From contig NC_079891.1 of the NCBI RefSeq assembly GCF_024868665.1, positions 21,047,262 to 21,111,261 on the forward strand: DNA of 64,000 nt. Reading direction: 5' to 3'. The notes below the pieces were generated by a model. The model ran no database searches, had not been told where the DNA came from, and saw only the letters and a list, made by a program, of their open reading frames with translations. Below are positions 12,683-25,021 of the stretch, one piece after another. The position numbers and the translations under genes were made by a program. The number at the start of each line of letters is the position of its first letter. The stretch's first letter is position 1. Origin of the DNA: Triplophysa rosa (taxonomy: Eukaryota; Chordata; Actinopteri; Cypriniformes; Nemacheilidae).

Positions 12683-13378
12683 TTGGGTCAAAAAGGGATG
12701 AACCCACCTGTTTAACCCAGGAATAGGTTAAAACAACCTAGCATTGTCATGGTTCTGCCTCACCTAGTCTTGGATTTCCTGGTCCTGAGGCAGAGCCATG
12801 ACAAAGTCTTTGGTTTTGTGTGGGAAAACCATGGTGTTTGTCTTTTTGACATCTCATGTGTTTTCTCGTGTCTTGTCATTGGCCCCACCCCTCTCGTTTC
12901 ATGTATTGCTTCCCTACCGTGTCGAATGTTCCTCACATGCCCTGTGTCATTATCCCTCGTTTGTTTTGCCTTTATATACCCTCATGTTTCATTGTCTTGT
13001 TGCTCGTGCATTGTACATGGTGTCGTTCCTCGTTGTTGGTGTATCCTATGCTTACCTGTTTCCCCCCATGCTCGTGTTCCCGTTTGGATTGTCTCGTCAA
13101 GTTTAGTAAGTGTTTAGTTTAGTTTGTCAAGTAATGTTTAGCTTAGTTTAGTGTGAGTCAGTCTATGTCCCATTTAGTATCCTGTTTGTTTAGTTATACC
13201 CCCTCGTGGGTTTTTGTTTTGATGTTCTGTGTTCTATTGAATAAAAACCCTTGTTAACCCCTTTATCCCCTGCTGCCTGCAATTGGGTTCTTTCCACCAC
13301 GCAGAGTCGTGACAGAGTCGTGACAAGCATGTTTGGTTGAAACAACTCAACGTTTAGGTTTGTCCCTTTTTGACCCAA
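12683..13378. repeat. Inverted-repeat miniature element split by a solo LTR
   Basis: The left end TTGGGTCAAAAAGGGATGAACC pairs with the inverse at 13356-13378 (GTTTGTCCCTTTTTGACCC). The solo LTR 12745-13325 sits inside it. Without the LTR and its target duplication the element would be only about 110 bp. Confidence 0.65.
12745..13325 (+). mobile_element. Solo LTR (copy A) with AGCAT target duplication
   Basis: The 581-bp LTR runs from TGTCATGG to GTGACA, with TG...CA ends. Flanks are AGCAT at 12740-12744 and AGCAT at 13326-13330, a perfect 5-bp target duplication. Inside are AATAAA (near 13240) and the family block GTTAACCCCTTTATCCCCTG. The first and last bases of 12745-12762 and 12786-12803 form an 18-bp stem with one G-T wobble. 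No internal retroviral region is present, so the element is probably a product of LTR-LTR recombination. It lies antisense inside lamc3 intron 2. Confidence 0.85.
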
Positions 13379-13543
13379 CACTGAATTGAAAATAACACAG
13401 CATTTTTCAAGAAAATAAATTAATCTATCATGACATTCAACAGTCATAATTTCTGAACAATTATAGCTGTTTGTGCCAACACTGACCATTCATTCGCATT
13501 AATATGGAAACATTAATATGAAATCACATTAATAACTGCAAAC

Positions 13544-13848
13544 CTGTAACACAGGACTCTGGTCAAAGTTGTAGGCACTGGGTCGTCCCTCCAATGTGGA
13601 GAAGGCCACATTTCCACCAGCTAGTGGAGAGATGTCACTAAACTCGTCTGTGCAGAGGGCCGTCCTCTCATTGTCTCCTGGTCGTATGAAGCCTTTGTTG
13701 TCCCTCTCATAAGTCTTGCGACAGGAAGCGCTGTAGTATTGGTACGGTTGCCATGGTGCATTCTCTTCTGTACGCTTGTAAATGGCAAAGCTCTCCGGTC
13801 GGCTGGAGTAGAACTTCAAACGGACATATGTGATCTCGAAGGCCTTGC
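13544..13848 (-). CDS. lamc3: laminin gamma chain (lamc3-like), coding exon 2
   Basis: The 305-nt exon starts after a pyrimidine-rich CCCCAAG acceptor. Its first two bases complete a Gly codon split by intron 1, giving GKAFEITYVRLKF. It continues RPESFAIYKR, PYQYYSASCRKTY, CTDEFSDISPLAGGNVAFS and TLEGRPSAYNFDQSPVLQ, then GT. These are hallmark LN-domain strings of laminin gamma chains. The YSASC..TY stretch is closer to gamma-3 than gamma-1 as I remember the families. A naive reading would start at the internal codon near 13819, but the exon extends 29 nt further upstream to the acceptor. No stop or frameshift is present, so the exon looks functional. Confidence 0.93.
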
Positions 13849-15764
13849 CTTGGGGAAAAATAATGTTTTTAAAAAAGCTTGTTTATGAAAAAAATATTTT
13901 TGTTGAAAGTATTGAAAGTTGTAATAAAACCAACATTGCAGAGATGTATGCGGAATTAAATCTTCTGCTGCAGGGATCCCACAAAAATCAATAATTAATG
14001 CATCTACAATTAAAGTACACAGAATACCCTGCAAATTGAGCTCGGCTAAGATTTACATCTGCATCCCTTCATCTTTTATGGTTTTAAACATCACATACAA
14101 ATCTGATTCTGTGTACTTCTGCTATCCATGACATATTTGTTTATTTGTCTGACATATATAAATAAAACATCTCGGGAGGGCTGTTGTGTAAAAGATGACA
14201 AGAAATACGTTTAGATTTTTTTCTTTTTGCCTGTCTAGAAGCTATTACGAATATACTTATTCAGAAAAACAACACGTCAGCATAAAATATAAACAAATGT
14301 TGAGTGGAACTGAAAGAGGGGACAAATTGAGAGTGGTTAGATGAAACCATCATGGTCAGGAACTGAGAAATCAAAGGAGGACACGTTATCTTATTTAGAG
14401 AGGAAATCAGTATATACTATTTATTCATATATTGTGTTTGTATATAAAATGTGCCTGGTTTATGACTGAATTAATGAAATCAATCAAACTCATTGACATA
14501 CAGATTATCATGACTTGTATATTTCTATATTAAATGTGACAAATCATTCAGTTATTTAGTTTATTCAAATATGTATTTTTTAAATCTCTTTGTCCTGAAT
14601 ATGATAATTTTTAAACTACAGCAGTGATATATTGTTGTTACGGTAAAATCAGAGCTGAAGTCTTATGGTCTTGGTCACTTGACTTGCAAAAAGCTGTTTA
14701 CAACTAAAAAATATATCTCCTTAAATTATCCATTTTCTTTTCAGCTCAGTCTGTCTTCAAACGTGGACCATGGTGGTTGCCATGTTGAAATCCTTTAAAC
14801 ATCATTAAATCTCAGCATGAAAGAAGATTATCTTGGCTGGAGAAAAGAGGAAAAGGAAATAGAGCGAAATGAGAAAGAAAAGCTAAAAATTAGAGGTGGT
14901 CTACAGTAAATCTCTAATCATGATGAATGAACGTGCAGTCTGGAACAAAACGCTGAATTACTGAGTTGGACTTGAATTTGAATATGCGCATGTGTAAATG
15001 TACTGTGGTGTATTCATCACACACAGGTTTAATACATCCATGTGTACTTTATACAGTAAACTTCCACAGCTGTTGTGCTTGTTTGTCTAAAAGGAATAAG
15101 TAGACTAGACTTAACTGTATATATATATATATATATGTGCGTGTTTTGTCTGAACTCGATTAAACTAAACCAGGCTTACAGTAATATTTATGTGAAACTC
15201 ATAGCTCAGGGTAAACGCCATATCAAAATCATCCATCGTGCTGTAAGCTTTATGGTTGACACAATGTGTAAGGCGGTTATGTCTGCAATGAAATCTAGAA
15301 ATGGTATTTCAAAGTGTTTGTAATTTGCATAATTTTTGATGTCCGGTTGGGGTATTTAGCTGCAACCATCTGTATCTCATATTGGTTTTTTGAACATCTT
15401 TGAACGAAGACCACAATGGAAACCAGATGTGGAAACATTCCTTAAAGTATGTGTATGTGGGCGTTTGTGTATGTTTACATGTGTGTGTATGGGAAAACCC
15501 TGACCTGCCACTGGACTCTGCTGCTTTCTGTGTTTGTCTTATTCTTTAAAATGTTTTCTGTACCACCCCCAAAGCTGCCTCCACTGTGTGTATGTCTGTG
15601 TAGGCCTCCCTTGGATGCATTCTGTTTGGTTAAGAAACATGAAAAGGCCTTTCATAAACACTCAACTGCAACCCTTCTATGAATCAAAGCAAAAAGCATA
15701 TTAGACAGATGCAATTTTGCTTTCCAAATATTCAGCTCTATTTATTAGTATTTTAAAACATAAT
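13849..15764. other. lamc3 intron 1, unannotated part
   Basis: AT-rich; a short (TA)n at 15119-15136. No exon or RNA gene recognised. Confidence 0.5.
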
Positions 15765-15766
15765 TT

Positions 15767-15814
<48 letters not shown>
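15765..15814 (+). repeat. (TTTC)n microsatellite
   Basis: About twelve uninterrupted TTTC units. Confidence 0.95.
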
Positions 15815-15879
15815 AGTATGTTGATCCAATACAAACATAGGATGTACATCCTGGAAGTTCTTAATATTGCGATAAATGT

Positions 15880-15943
15880 GCTGATTCTGAGGGTGAGTAA
15901 ATAATGACAGAATTTTCATTTTTGGGTGAACTATCACTTTAAG
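15880..15943 (+). repeat. Right-end fragment of 'GTTCACCC' element
   Basis: GAGGGTGAGTAAATAATGACAG, then TTTTTGGGTGAACTATCACTTTAA; the rest of the element is missing. Confidence 0.7.
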
Positions 15944-17370
15944 TTGAACATTTGCAACCGCTTCAGAAAATCGAATGGAAACAGACCAAGCACAGCACTG
16001 TATACATATACTTGTTATCAGTTCTAGTCAGACAGTTTTGTTGAGCAACCAACGGCTTTGAACGTTTTTAAACAATGTAATAAGCGTAAACAGAAATGTT
16101 TAGAAGCAGCTGTTTTGTATTGGAGACTGTGTCAAACGGCTGCTCACAATGTGTTGTTTTAAAGGACACGTCTTGTCATCTACTGTCCAAAAAAAGTTTG
16201 ATTTCCCTTGTTTTCACTTGTAAAACCTGGCTTATTTTTAATGATATATGTTGAGATATCCCTGTTGTAATCATGTGTTTGTTTGTTTGGCTGTATCAAC
16301 GAAAAGAAAATAAATGGACCTAGTAGGCCTATACTTTTCGCTGTTCAAATTTTTGCTGTTCAAAAATAGTCACATTCTTAGAGATATACTTTAAGGAAAT
16401 GCTTCTTACCCTTCACAGTTTATGCTTCAGTCCTAAAGTAATAACACTACAAAGATATTTGAGTCATCTAATCAGACAGGACACAGGTGTTCTCATTTAC
16501 AGACAGCAAAAGGTTCATGTCTAAGAAATCTATCCTGACAAGCAAGATTATCTCTGCCCACTTGTGTTCAGTGAGAATACCGGGCAGATTGATATATAAG
16601 CATAGGAAAACATTTAAAAGACGTTTAAACATATAAAGGTTTAAAGGTAGGATACATTGAAAAGACTCGTATTCAGATTCATGTTTGCAGACAGTTTCCT
16701 TTAATAGGACATGTTCCTATTAAAATGCATTTTGCATTTAGGAAATGTTGGGTAAAGCACTTGATCTGGTGCAAAAAAGAGCTAAAAAAGATGGAAATTA
16801 CACATCTATTTCATATAACATTCATTCATCACTGAATTTATACTCCAGTCCAAAAACACTTAATACGCTTGAATTTACTGCAAGTCACTTTGAAAAATAG
16901 CATCTGCCAAATGCATAATTTTAACCGCTCTGCCGTTAATATTAAAAATATCACATGCAATCCATCACATTCCAAACATGATACTTATTTTGCACACCTC
17001 ATTCCGCCTACCAACTATTTTTTTGTTTATCCATACAAATCTGTTTGAACTCAGACATAAGAACTAACACCGTGTCTACACTGGACGAGGCGCGACAACA
17101 CGACACACTGCTTGTTCTAATGGGATTGTCGCGGCGCATCCAGTGTGACAAAATTTACCATTATAATCTTATCTATATATATATATTAATATATTATAAT
17201 ATCATCTAATGCGTTTCTAATGTCTTTTGTCGTGTCGCATAGTATCGGTCGTGTCCGGTGTAGACATGGTGTAAGGCTAAATTCTATAAATATTTTTAAA
17301 CACATTCATTGGCATGCCTTTAATATCAATATTAAAATTAATTATTTTAAGCTCAATTTAGATGTCTTAC
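15944..17370. other. lamc3 intron 1, unannotated, with SINE tail at 16868-16922
   Basis: A SINE 3' tail word (ATCTGCCAAATGCATAA) ends near 16919. Near 17085-17270 there are two inverse GACACGACA/TGTCGTG-type words, perhaps a small inverted-repeat element. No exon. Confidence 0.4.
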
Positions 17371-17752
17371 CAAGATGCAGAGTGAGATTGACTGAATTAG
17401 GATACTGAACTCCATAAAACATAGACTGGCTCTGCCACCAGGTGTGCTCTTCATCTGCGTGGAAGTCCGTCAGGTAAGTGGCATTGTGGTTCAGTTTCGA
17501 GTCGAAGGCGTCACAATGGTGACAAGATCGCGTGGAGCCCGTCTGCATGCAGTAATCCTCGGGCGGGATGCCACACACGTTTGAAACAATCACGGAACGA
17601 TTAAAGCCTGTGTTCTCGAATTTAGGCAGGCAGCGGTTCAGGTTGCCCTGCTCATCATAACAAGAGTCCATTCCAGCAAGAACAGAGGACAAGGTGATAG
17701 AAAGCAGAAGAAGAAACGAAAGCACGATGTGGAGTTCGTAGAAATTCATCAT
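17371..17752 (-). CDS. lamc3: laminin gamma chain (lamc3-like), coding exon 1 with signal peptide
   Basis: The start is the ATG at 17752; a second ATG follows at once. The open frame reaches 17761, but that codon is TTG. Residues 1-26 ([20 protein letters not shown], then LSSVLA) form a typical signal peptide, with cleavage likely near Ala26. The mature part begins [20 protein letters not shown] and has the paired LN-domain cysteines ([19 protein letters not shown]), a [20 protein letters not shown] stretch and three N-glycosylation sequons (NRS, NAT, NLT). It ends in a phase-1 codon at CTTG|GTAAG. The MDSCYD opening and [11 protein letters not shown] resemble gamma-3 rather than gamma-1. Visible exons 1-3 encode about 272 residues, only the LN domain of a chain that is usually over 1500 residues long. 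Confidence 0.92.
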
Positions 17753-18245
17753 TCTGAGCAAAGGAACAGAAAAAAACTTCAGAAGAACAAAGCACGTCTA
17801 GGAAATAATCAGACCCACATGCTACAGAGCAAAGCTTTAGAGGAAGTTCAGCGGTTCAGTGTGAAACTTCAAAGGCATGCATATAAAAGTGTGTGATATT
17901 GCAATCTTAATGGAATACATACAGAAGCACACATTTTGCGTAATACAGAGACAATTTTATACAAAATAAGTTTGCATGCAGCTGGTTTCACACAACACAC
18001 AATATGTATTATTTACATGCATGCACACATACATTCAATTAAACAGGAAAGGTATAAAAAAAAGAAATATTCCGCCATCATCCTGTGCAAGTTGATTCCT
18101 CTGTGCATTATTTGTCTTTCACTTGGTTTTTAACAAATCCTCTATTCAGCCTGGGACACAAACTCTCTATCTCACAATCATTTTCAGGCGGTCGGAGAAG
18201 AGGGTGGAGAGAGAGGTAGAGGGGAGTTGGGGGTCGACCAATTAG
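17753..18245 (-). promoter_or_regulatory. lamc3 5' UTR and putative proximal promoter
   Basis: This lies directly upstream of the lamc3 ATG on the minus strand. No splice acceptor followed by an upstream exon is obvious. A TATAAAAT word reads on the minus strand at about 17961-17954, roughly 200 nt before the ATG, and could set a start near 17930. The stretch is AT-rich and has no CpG island. Assigning the promoter here is inference; a distant non-coding first exon cannot be excluded. Confidence 0.3.
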
Positions 18246-18369
18246 CTAAAAAGAGGGAGGGGCTAAAGGCAAGAATGATGAAAAAATAAAAGTTTTGGAG
18301 AATTTGGAAGACAGCCTCTTTTCTGAGGTGAGACAGGAATATAAGTTAAAAGATGGCAGATAAACTTCC

Positions 18370-18637
18370 TTAAAGGTCCAGTCAGTAATATCCATCAGCA
18401 AGGTTGCAAATTGCAACCAACTGCTCACTCCACCCCTCCCTTTCGAAACACTACGACTGGCGAATTGCATGCAAGGGGACCCGCGGTGTATGTAGATAGA
18501 AATAGCTTATTCTAAGGTAATAAAAACATAACGCTTTATTGTTTAAGCTCTTTATACACCTATGAAGACATAGTTATGTATATTATATTGCATTTCTATC
18601 AATAGATCATCACAAAAATTACACACTGGACCTTTAA
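18370..18637. repeat. TTAA-flanked miniature element (AGGTCCAGT ends)
   Basis: TTAA at 18370-18373 and 18634-18637 flank an element with inverted ends AGGTCCAGTCAGTAAT and ATTACACACTGGACCT. TTAA duplications are typical of piggyBac-type transposition; the superfamily assignment is inference. Confidence 0.75.
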
Positions 18638-18942
18638 AGTGATAGTATAATAAACTATTTTGTTGTCATTTACTCACCCTGTTGTCATTTCAAACCTGTA
18701 TGAATTTCTTTGCTCTGCAGAATACAAAAGAAGATATTTTGAAGAATGTTGTAAACTGACCCCCATTCACTTCCATTGGTTTTGTGTCCATACAATAGAC
18801 GTGAATGGGGGCCAGTGCTGTTCGGTTACCAACTTTCTACAAAATATCTTCTTTTGTGTTCTGCTGAGGAAAAAAGTCATACAGGTTTGAAATGACAGGA
18901 GGGTGAGTAAATGATGACAGAATATTTATTTTTCAAACAACA
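18638..18942 (+). repeat. 'GTTCACCC'-type element abutting the preceding one
   Basis: Begins at the same TTAA that closes the preceding element (TTAAAGTGATAGT), carries GTCATTTACTCACCCTGTTG and the inverse GAGGGTGAGTAAATGATGAC, and loses similarity near 18940. Confidence 0.7.
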
Positions 18943-20083
18943 GCTGGAATTGTGGGGACCCATTTTTCACATAGCAGTAGATTCATATTTAACTTCATAT
19001 AATTCAATGCAAATTACGGCACTTCTCCCTTCAGCAAACAAGTCGACAGTCACACAGTGTTTGCGGTAAATAACAACATAACTATTCATTTCAGCTCGGT
19101 TTGATTTGATAGTGCACGCCCTATTGAATAAATGCAATGTCAAGTAGTAACAAAATTATTTGTTTAACAAATGCAGTTTGTACAGTAGTAAAGAGAATGG
19201 AAAATGTGAAGTGTTTGATTATCGTTTTTAAACACCGTAGGAGAAGAGGTGGTGCCACACAGAAATGCAATCATTACAGAGCAACAAAATGAAATGCAAT
19301 ACTCATGACATTGCTTTTCATCGGCGGGTCTGTGATTAGATAGTGATTTAATTTTTGTGGAACGATTTCTGCACCGTTTAAATAGAAATGCAATGCAATG
19401 CAGAAGACAGCATCATTCGGAGATGCGTAATTACGTGTCAAATGTACTTGCCAAGTGCAAAGCATTACACATGCAATATAGCCAAATGGGTGGATTGTAT
19501 TTGAAGGTGTGAATTATGATGTGAAATTAGCAATTATTGTTCTAAAGGCAAATCACAACACATTTTAATAAAGCGATAAGTGGCTTACAGAGAAATAATC
19601 ACAGTTTTGCGTTTCCTTGTAGCACATTTCCTGTATATCGCTAATGAAATGCAATGGCACGGGTGTATTTTACATTGTTCCTCTGTATAAAGACTGACCT
19701 CCATACTTGTAGGTCCACATTTGAAGCTGCATTAGTAATTGGCATTTAATTGGCTTTGTATCCAAGTGTGCAGGGTGCACTCTGGCGGCTTTATAGCAAT
19801 GTGCTGCCGGGCAGCTCCTCAGAGCCAGAACTGCTGTAAAAACGGCCCATCATTATTTTATCAAGACGAATGAGCACACTACACACTGCGGACCCTCTAA
19901 ACATTTGTGGGAGAGAATAGTGCAGGGGAAGGGAACCGTGCATTCATTTATCATTGGGTACACAAAGGCTCTCCTATTACAAAGAGCTTTAACAGGCATC
20001 AATTGTAAATTAACTTGTTAGTGTAGAGTGCCTATGTGAGGACAGCAGCATGTACAACTTTTTCAGAATTCACATTTACAGAT
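18943..20083. other. Intergenic, unannotated; possible conserved block 19600-19930
   Basis: No gene or known repeat. The part at about 19600-19930 is repeat-free with TAATTGGC and ATTTAATTGGC words typical of developmental enhancers. This is only an impression. Confidence 0.3.
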
Positions 20084-20338
20084 TTAAAGGAATACAACAC
20101 AAAAAATATATTTTTAAAAATGTTTGTAACCAAAAACTGTTGGTTCCCATTGACTTGCATTGGTTTTGTGTCCATACAATAGCAGTGATTGGAGACCAAC
20201 GCTTTTCTGTTACCAACATTTTTCAAAATATATTCTTTTGTGTTCTGCAGAAGGAAGAAAGTCATATACTGTAGCTTTAAAAAGACAAGCAGGCATGTAA
20301 ATAATGAATTTTCATTTTTGGGTGAACTATCCCTTTAA
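20084..20338 (+). repeat. TTAA-flanked 'GTTCACCC' element
   Basis: TTAA at 20084-20087 and 20335-20338. The right end is TTTTTGGGTGAACTATCCCT; the centre has TTGTGTCCATACAATAGCAG and AAATATATTCTTTTGTGTTC. Confidence 0.75.
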
Positions 20339-21970
20339 CTATCCCATGTCACCAACTTTGACATTCACAAATGTATAATTCCATGTACTGTAAATTACAA
20401 ACATAAATCAAACACAGTATGAGTAAATTTACAATTTCAGTGCCAGTTAGATAGTAAAAAGGTATAAAGAAATTGCAGAAGTACAAAAAATAAGATTATA
20501 AATCAGTGAGTTGTGTGTGGAAAAGCTGCATCTCTAGACATTTTGTTATGTTGCAGGTTAAGGTTGGGAGTTCATTCCACTGCAGGAGTGCAGCGAGTCG
20601 GAAGGTTTTAGAAGGTGATCAGTACCACACTGTGATGGCACCACCAGGAGCCTTTCATTCATTGTAGGGGAAGCTTAAACATTTGAAGAAGATTGTTCGG
20701 ATAAGAGGGTGCAGACTCAGAGGTGCACCCTGGATCTGGACCTACAGATATTTCATCTTCCTGTATTCTTCTCCTCGCTCTCATCTCTCTCTGTCTCAAT
20801 TAGCCGCTGCTTGATTAAGTGAGGCAATTATAAAAGGCTTCATTAGAATGTTCTTTCACTTTCTCAATACGCTGTCACATTTCCCCTTAGCTGCTCCTCA
20901 ATGACTTTGATTAAAGCATACATAACATGAGATCATGAAAATCACATTTCATGCAGTGTGTAATGTTGCCGTGTTTGAAAGTAAGCAGTCTGCCAAGTTG
21001 TAAATCCGAATGTGAATGAATAACAAAGTTATTGGCTTGAAAAAAAGGGAGTCGACTCTGAATCACGCAAGCGAGTCGTCCCTAGTCCGATTCGCGAACC
21101 GCAGCGGATTTATATCACTACATACAGTCCCCGCCTACGTTTTGCTAGGACTGCCCGCGAAAACTTCACTATTCTCCCCCAAACACTGTAGCTCGTGAGC
21201 CTCATTCGCGGTAGACCAATCATGGCAGACTAGACCATCTGACCAATCACATCAGACTAGGAAAGGAGGGGATTAGACAGATGAATCGTGGAACGAATCA
21301 TTTGAGAGTCAGTTGTAGAGACTTGGCATAGGCCAAATGGTCGGAATCATTAAAAGAAGAGCCATAAACCCCCTCCACTCTCTTTTGGTCTTTTTATGTT
21401 GATATTGGTCTTTTCCTTGTTTATATATATTGTGTGAACATAGAACACTCTCTAGTCATTATGTTATAATTTGGACTGGTATTTTGTAAATTTGCTAGGA
21501 GGTCATAAAGATGCAAATTAGCTGTTGAGTGGACAAAGAACCTCTTCCCTGCTCAACTCTGATTGGTCGATTCAAACTCAGGTGGGCATGCCCTCTCATG
21601 AAGTTAAATATCGAGCCTGCTCTGAAAACGGAAGCTTGGCCTTTTTGCTCTATACCTGCCCTCATCAGAAACTGGTTCATGGCGTCTCTTCGGAGACTGC
21701 CCTTTTCCCCCCACTGGGGGGAAGACGGAACAATGGACTTCTGCTGCCTCGCACACCTAGATGAGCCACACGGCTGGTCACGAGGCCAGGAACTTTCCAG
21801 CTGGACTGCATTCTGAAACCTTTTGAACAATTCCATCTCTACACGCGCATACGGATATTGGTCCAGCACAGAGCTCGCAAGTATCCGATTCTAAATATAG
21901 AATAGCTGCGTTAAGTTTGTACCTCTTTGTTAAAGATGATTTTTATTGGTGTTCAGAAATCGCTGCCATG
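20339..21970. other. Intergenic, unannotated
   Basis: Contains a GC-richer stretch (21040-21310) with several CCAAT words and a region with overlapping open frames on both strands (21495-21869). No domain is recognised, so I do not call a gene. Confidence 0.4.
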
Positions 21971-22015
21971 CTCTCTCTCTCTCTCTCTCTCTCTCGCTCG
22001 CTCTCTCTCTCTCTC
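21971..22015 (+). repeat. (CT)n microsatellite at the LINE 3' end
   Basis: CT repeats interrupted by CGCTCG; directly adjoins the 3' end of the minus-strand LINE piece. Confidence 0.9.
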
Positions 22016-22368
22016 AATTTTCAATTTTTCAATTTCAAGGTACTTTATTGGCATGATTGCGTGTTCTTACAATATTGCCAAAGCATTGAACATATAACAA
22101 AAGACATACATTAAGTACAAACATGAGATTAAAATTAAACTAAGGTGCTGAGTAAGGCATAAATATAGAATGAAATATAAAATAGAGTATATGTAAGTAA
22201 ACAAATTAAATGTGGAAATAAAATCTCAATATCAAAAGTAGATTTCAGGCAGAAACATGAGAATGTAATAAAGTCAAGAGTGTAGATGTGCATTGATTGT
22301 AGCAGATGAAGGCAGTAGTTTGTTTCTGAGGGTGTGCAGCTGATAGATGAATGAAGCAGCAGCTGATG

Positions 22369-22874
22369 TGTCATGGTTCTGCCCCACCTTGTCTTGCTTC
22401 TCTTGACCTAGTGGCAGAACCATGATAGAACCTCTTGTTTTATGTGGAGAGTGACGTTTTGTCCCTGTTGGTCTTCCACTCTCCGGTGTGGCGTCTCTGT
22501 TCCTGCCCTTTCGTCTCCTCGTTATTGTTTGTTAATTAGTTCATGCCCCGCACCTGCTTCCTCTTGATTTGTCCCCTTTATAATGCCCTTGTGTCTTCTG
22601 TCTCGTGCTGGATCATTGTTCTGTTGCGTCGTGTTTGTCTTTGTGGTGAGTTCTTGTTGTGTAGTTAGTTTAGTTTACAGTGTTCATGTCAAATGTTATT
22701 ATTTTCAGTCTAGTTAGTTCCTGTCCGTGTTGCTATGTTTTGTTATGTTCCCCCACGTGGGTCCTTGTTTTGTATTTTTAGTTATTAATTAAAGTTTGTG
22801 TTAACCCCTTACCCGCTGTCTGCATTTGGGTCCTCTGTACTTGTCTCGTGTCTCATCCCAGATCATTCGTGACA
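22369..22874 (+). repeat. 5' LTR of non-autonomous LTR element (copy B)
   Basis: 506 bp from TGTCATGG to CGTGACA. It has a TTTATAATGCCC TATA-like word, an ATTAAAG polyadenylation-like word and the GTTAACCCCTTACCCGCTG family block. About 95% identical by eye to the 3' LTR, but the last ~20 bases before TGACA differ. Confidence 0.85.
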
Positions 22875-23693
22875 GAATGATCCAGCCTTCTGGACCCAGC
22901 AGACAAGGGATCTCAGCGGGAGGGGTCGATGCCGCCGGACTCCCTTCCAGGGTTGAATCCGCCGGACTCCCTTGGAGGGTAGAGGCCGCTGGGCTCCATT
23001 CCAGAGTCGGGACCGCCGGACTCCCTTCCGGGGTCGAGACTGCCGGAACTCCGTCCAGGATCGAGACCTCCGGGCTCCCTTCCAGGGTTGAGGTCGTCGG
23101 ATTCCCCTCCAGGGTTGAGGCCGCCGGTGTCCTGTTCCCGCTGAAGATCCTGCCGGCTCCCAGCTGGTGCCCAGGCCTGTCGAGTCGACTGTTTGTGTGT
23201 GTTTGTCCTTGTTTGCTGCCCAGCTGCCAGAGAGCGCTGCCCAGCCGTCGGAGATGCTGCCCAGCTGCCGGAGAGCGCTGCCCAGCCATCCGACATTCCC
23301 CCCTGTCTGTGTCGACATCCAGGCCTGCCCAGCCGGTGATAGCCGGTCTCCCAGCCGGCCATCCAGCCGAACGCCACTGTCCTGTCCAGCCGGCCATCCA
23401 GCCGCGCCATGTCGTGTCCAGCCGGCCTCCAGCCGCGCCATGTCCTGTCCAGCCGGCCATCCAGCCGGCGCCATGTCCTGTCCAGCCGGGTTCATCCAGC
23501 CGGCGCCATGTACTGTCCAGCCGGCCTCCGCGGCCATTCGCGCTTGTGCCGGCACCATGTCTTTGTTTGGACTTTTTTTTCCTATGTTATCACGTTTTTG
23601 GTCATGTTTGAATGTTATGTTTTATGTCACAGTCTGTTAGTCTTGTTTGTTCCTTGAGGAGCATCAGGATGCTGCTCCTTAAGGAGGGGCTTC
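22875..23693 (+). mobile_element. Internal region of non-autonomous LTR element with two minisatellites
   Basis: Just after the LTR, the GGACCCAGCAGAC word resembles the MDPA-type start of fish Ty3-like gag, so this is probably a remnant of an autonomous element. There is no protease, RT or integrase. From about 22920 to 23130 a 27-bp unit (9 codons, AAGLPSRVE-like) repeats about eight times. At 23210-23300 a ~21-bp GCTGCCCAGC unit repeats, and at 23370-23530 a CCAGCCGGCCATCCAGCC unit repeats about five times. Long frames are open on both strands because of the GC-rich repeats. A purine tract (AAGGAGGGG) precedes the 3' LTR. Whether any protein is made is unknown. Confidence 0.75.
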
Positions 23694-24195
23694 TGTCATG
23701 GTTCTGCCCCACCTTGTCTTGCTTCTCTTGACCTAGTGGCAGAACCATGATAGAACCTCTTGTTTTATGTGGAGAGTGACGTTTTGTCCCTGTGGTCTTC
23801 CACCTCCGGTGTGGCGTCTCTGTTCCCGCCCTTTCGTCTCCGTTATTGTTTGTTAATTAGTTCATGCCTCGCACCTGTCCTTCCTCTTGATTTATCCCTT
23901 TATAATGCCCTTGTGTCTTCTGTCTCGTGCTGGATCATTGTTCTGTTGCGTCGATGTTTGTCTTCGTGGTGAGTTCTTGTTGTGTAGTTAGTTTAGTTTA
24001 CAGTGTTCATGTCAAATGTTATTCTTTTCAGTCTAGTTAGTTCCTATCCGTGTTGCTATGTTTTGTTATGTTCCACCACGTGGGTCCTTGTTTTGTATTT
24101 TTAGTTATTATTAAAGTTTGTGTTAACCCCTTACCCGCTGTCTGCATTTGGGTCCTCTGTCCTTGTCTCTGTGTCTCACCCTGAGAACCGTGACA
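23694..24195 (+). repeat. 3' LTR of non-autonomous LTR element (copy B)
   Basis: 502 bp from TGTCATGG to GTGACA. Flanking 5-mers are TGATG (left of the 5' LTR) and CCCTG (right of this LTR), so there is no target duplication, unlike the four solo LTRs here. Confidence 0.85.
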
Positions 24196-24393
24196 CCCTG
24201 TGTGTCTCTTCTCTCCCGAACATCTGCATTCGCTCTGTTTCTGAACACCTATCAAACTCTGGCATGACCTTTGACATTTTGTGAAAGTGTTTCTCTCTCA
24301 CATCTTTAAATTGATCACAATGAAGGAGAAAGTGTGTCTCAGTCTCCACCTCACCAGTGTCACAGTGTGCACAGACTCGTTCTTCCTTTGGAA

Positions 24394-25021
<628 letters not shown>

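Noticed and set aside
12749..13122. Three overlapping plus-strand frames of hydrophobic and Cys-rich residues
   Set aside because: They lie wholly in a solo LTR with defined target duplications.
17753..17761. Start of lamc3 at 17761
   Set aside because: That codon is TTG on the minus strand; the first ATG is at 17752.
21495..21869. Possible small gene with frames on both strands
   Set aside because: No start context, splice pattern or domain can be recognised.
22801..23640. Long open frames on both strands (up to 260 codons)
   Set aside because: They arise from the GC-rich 27-bp and ~33-bp repeats in the LTR element. Frames on both strands are equally long and no domain is recognisable.
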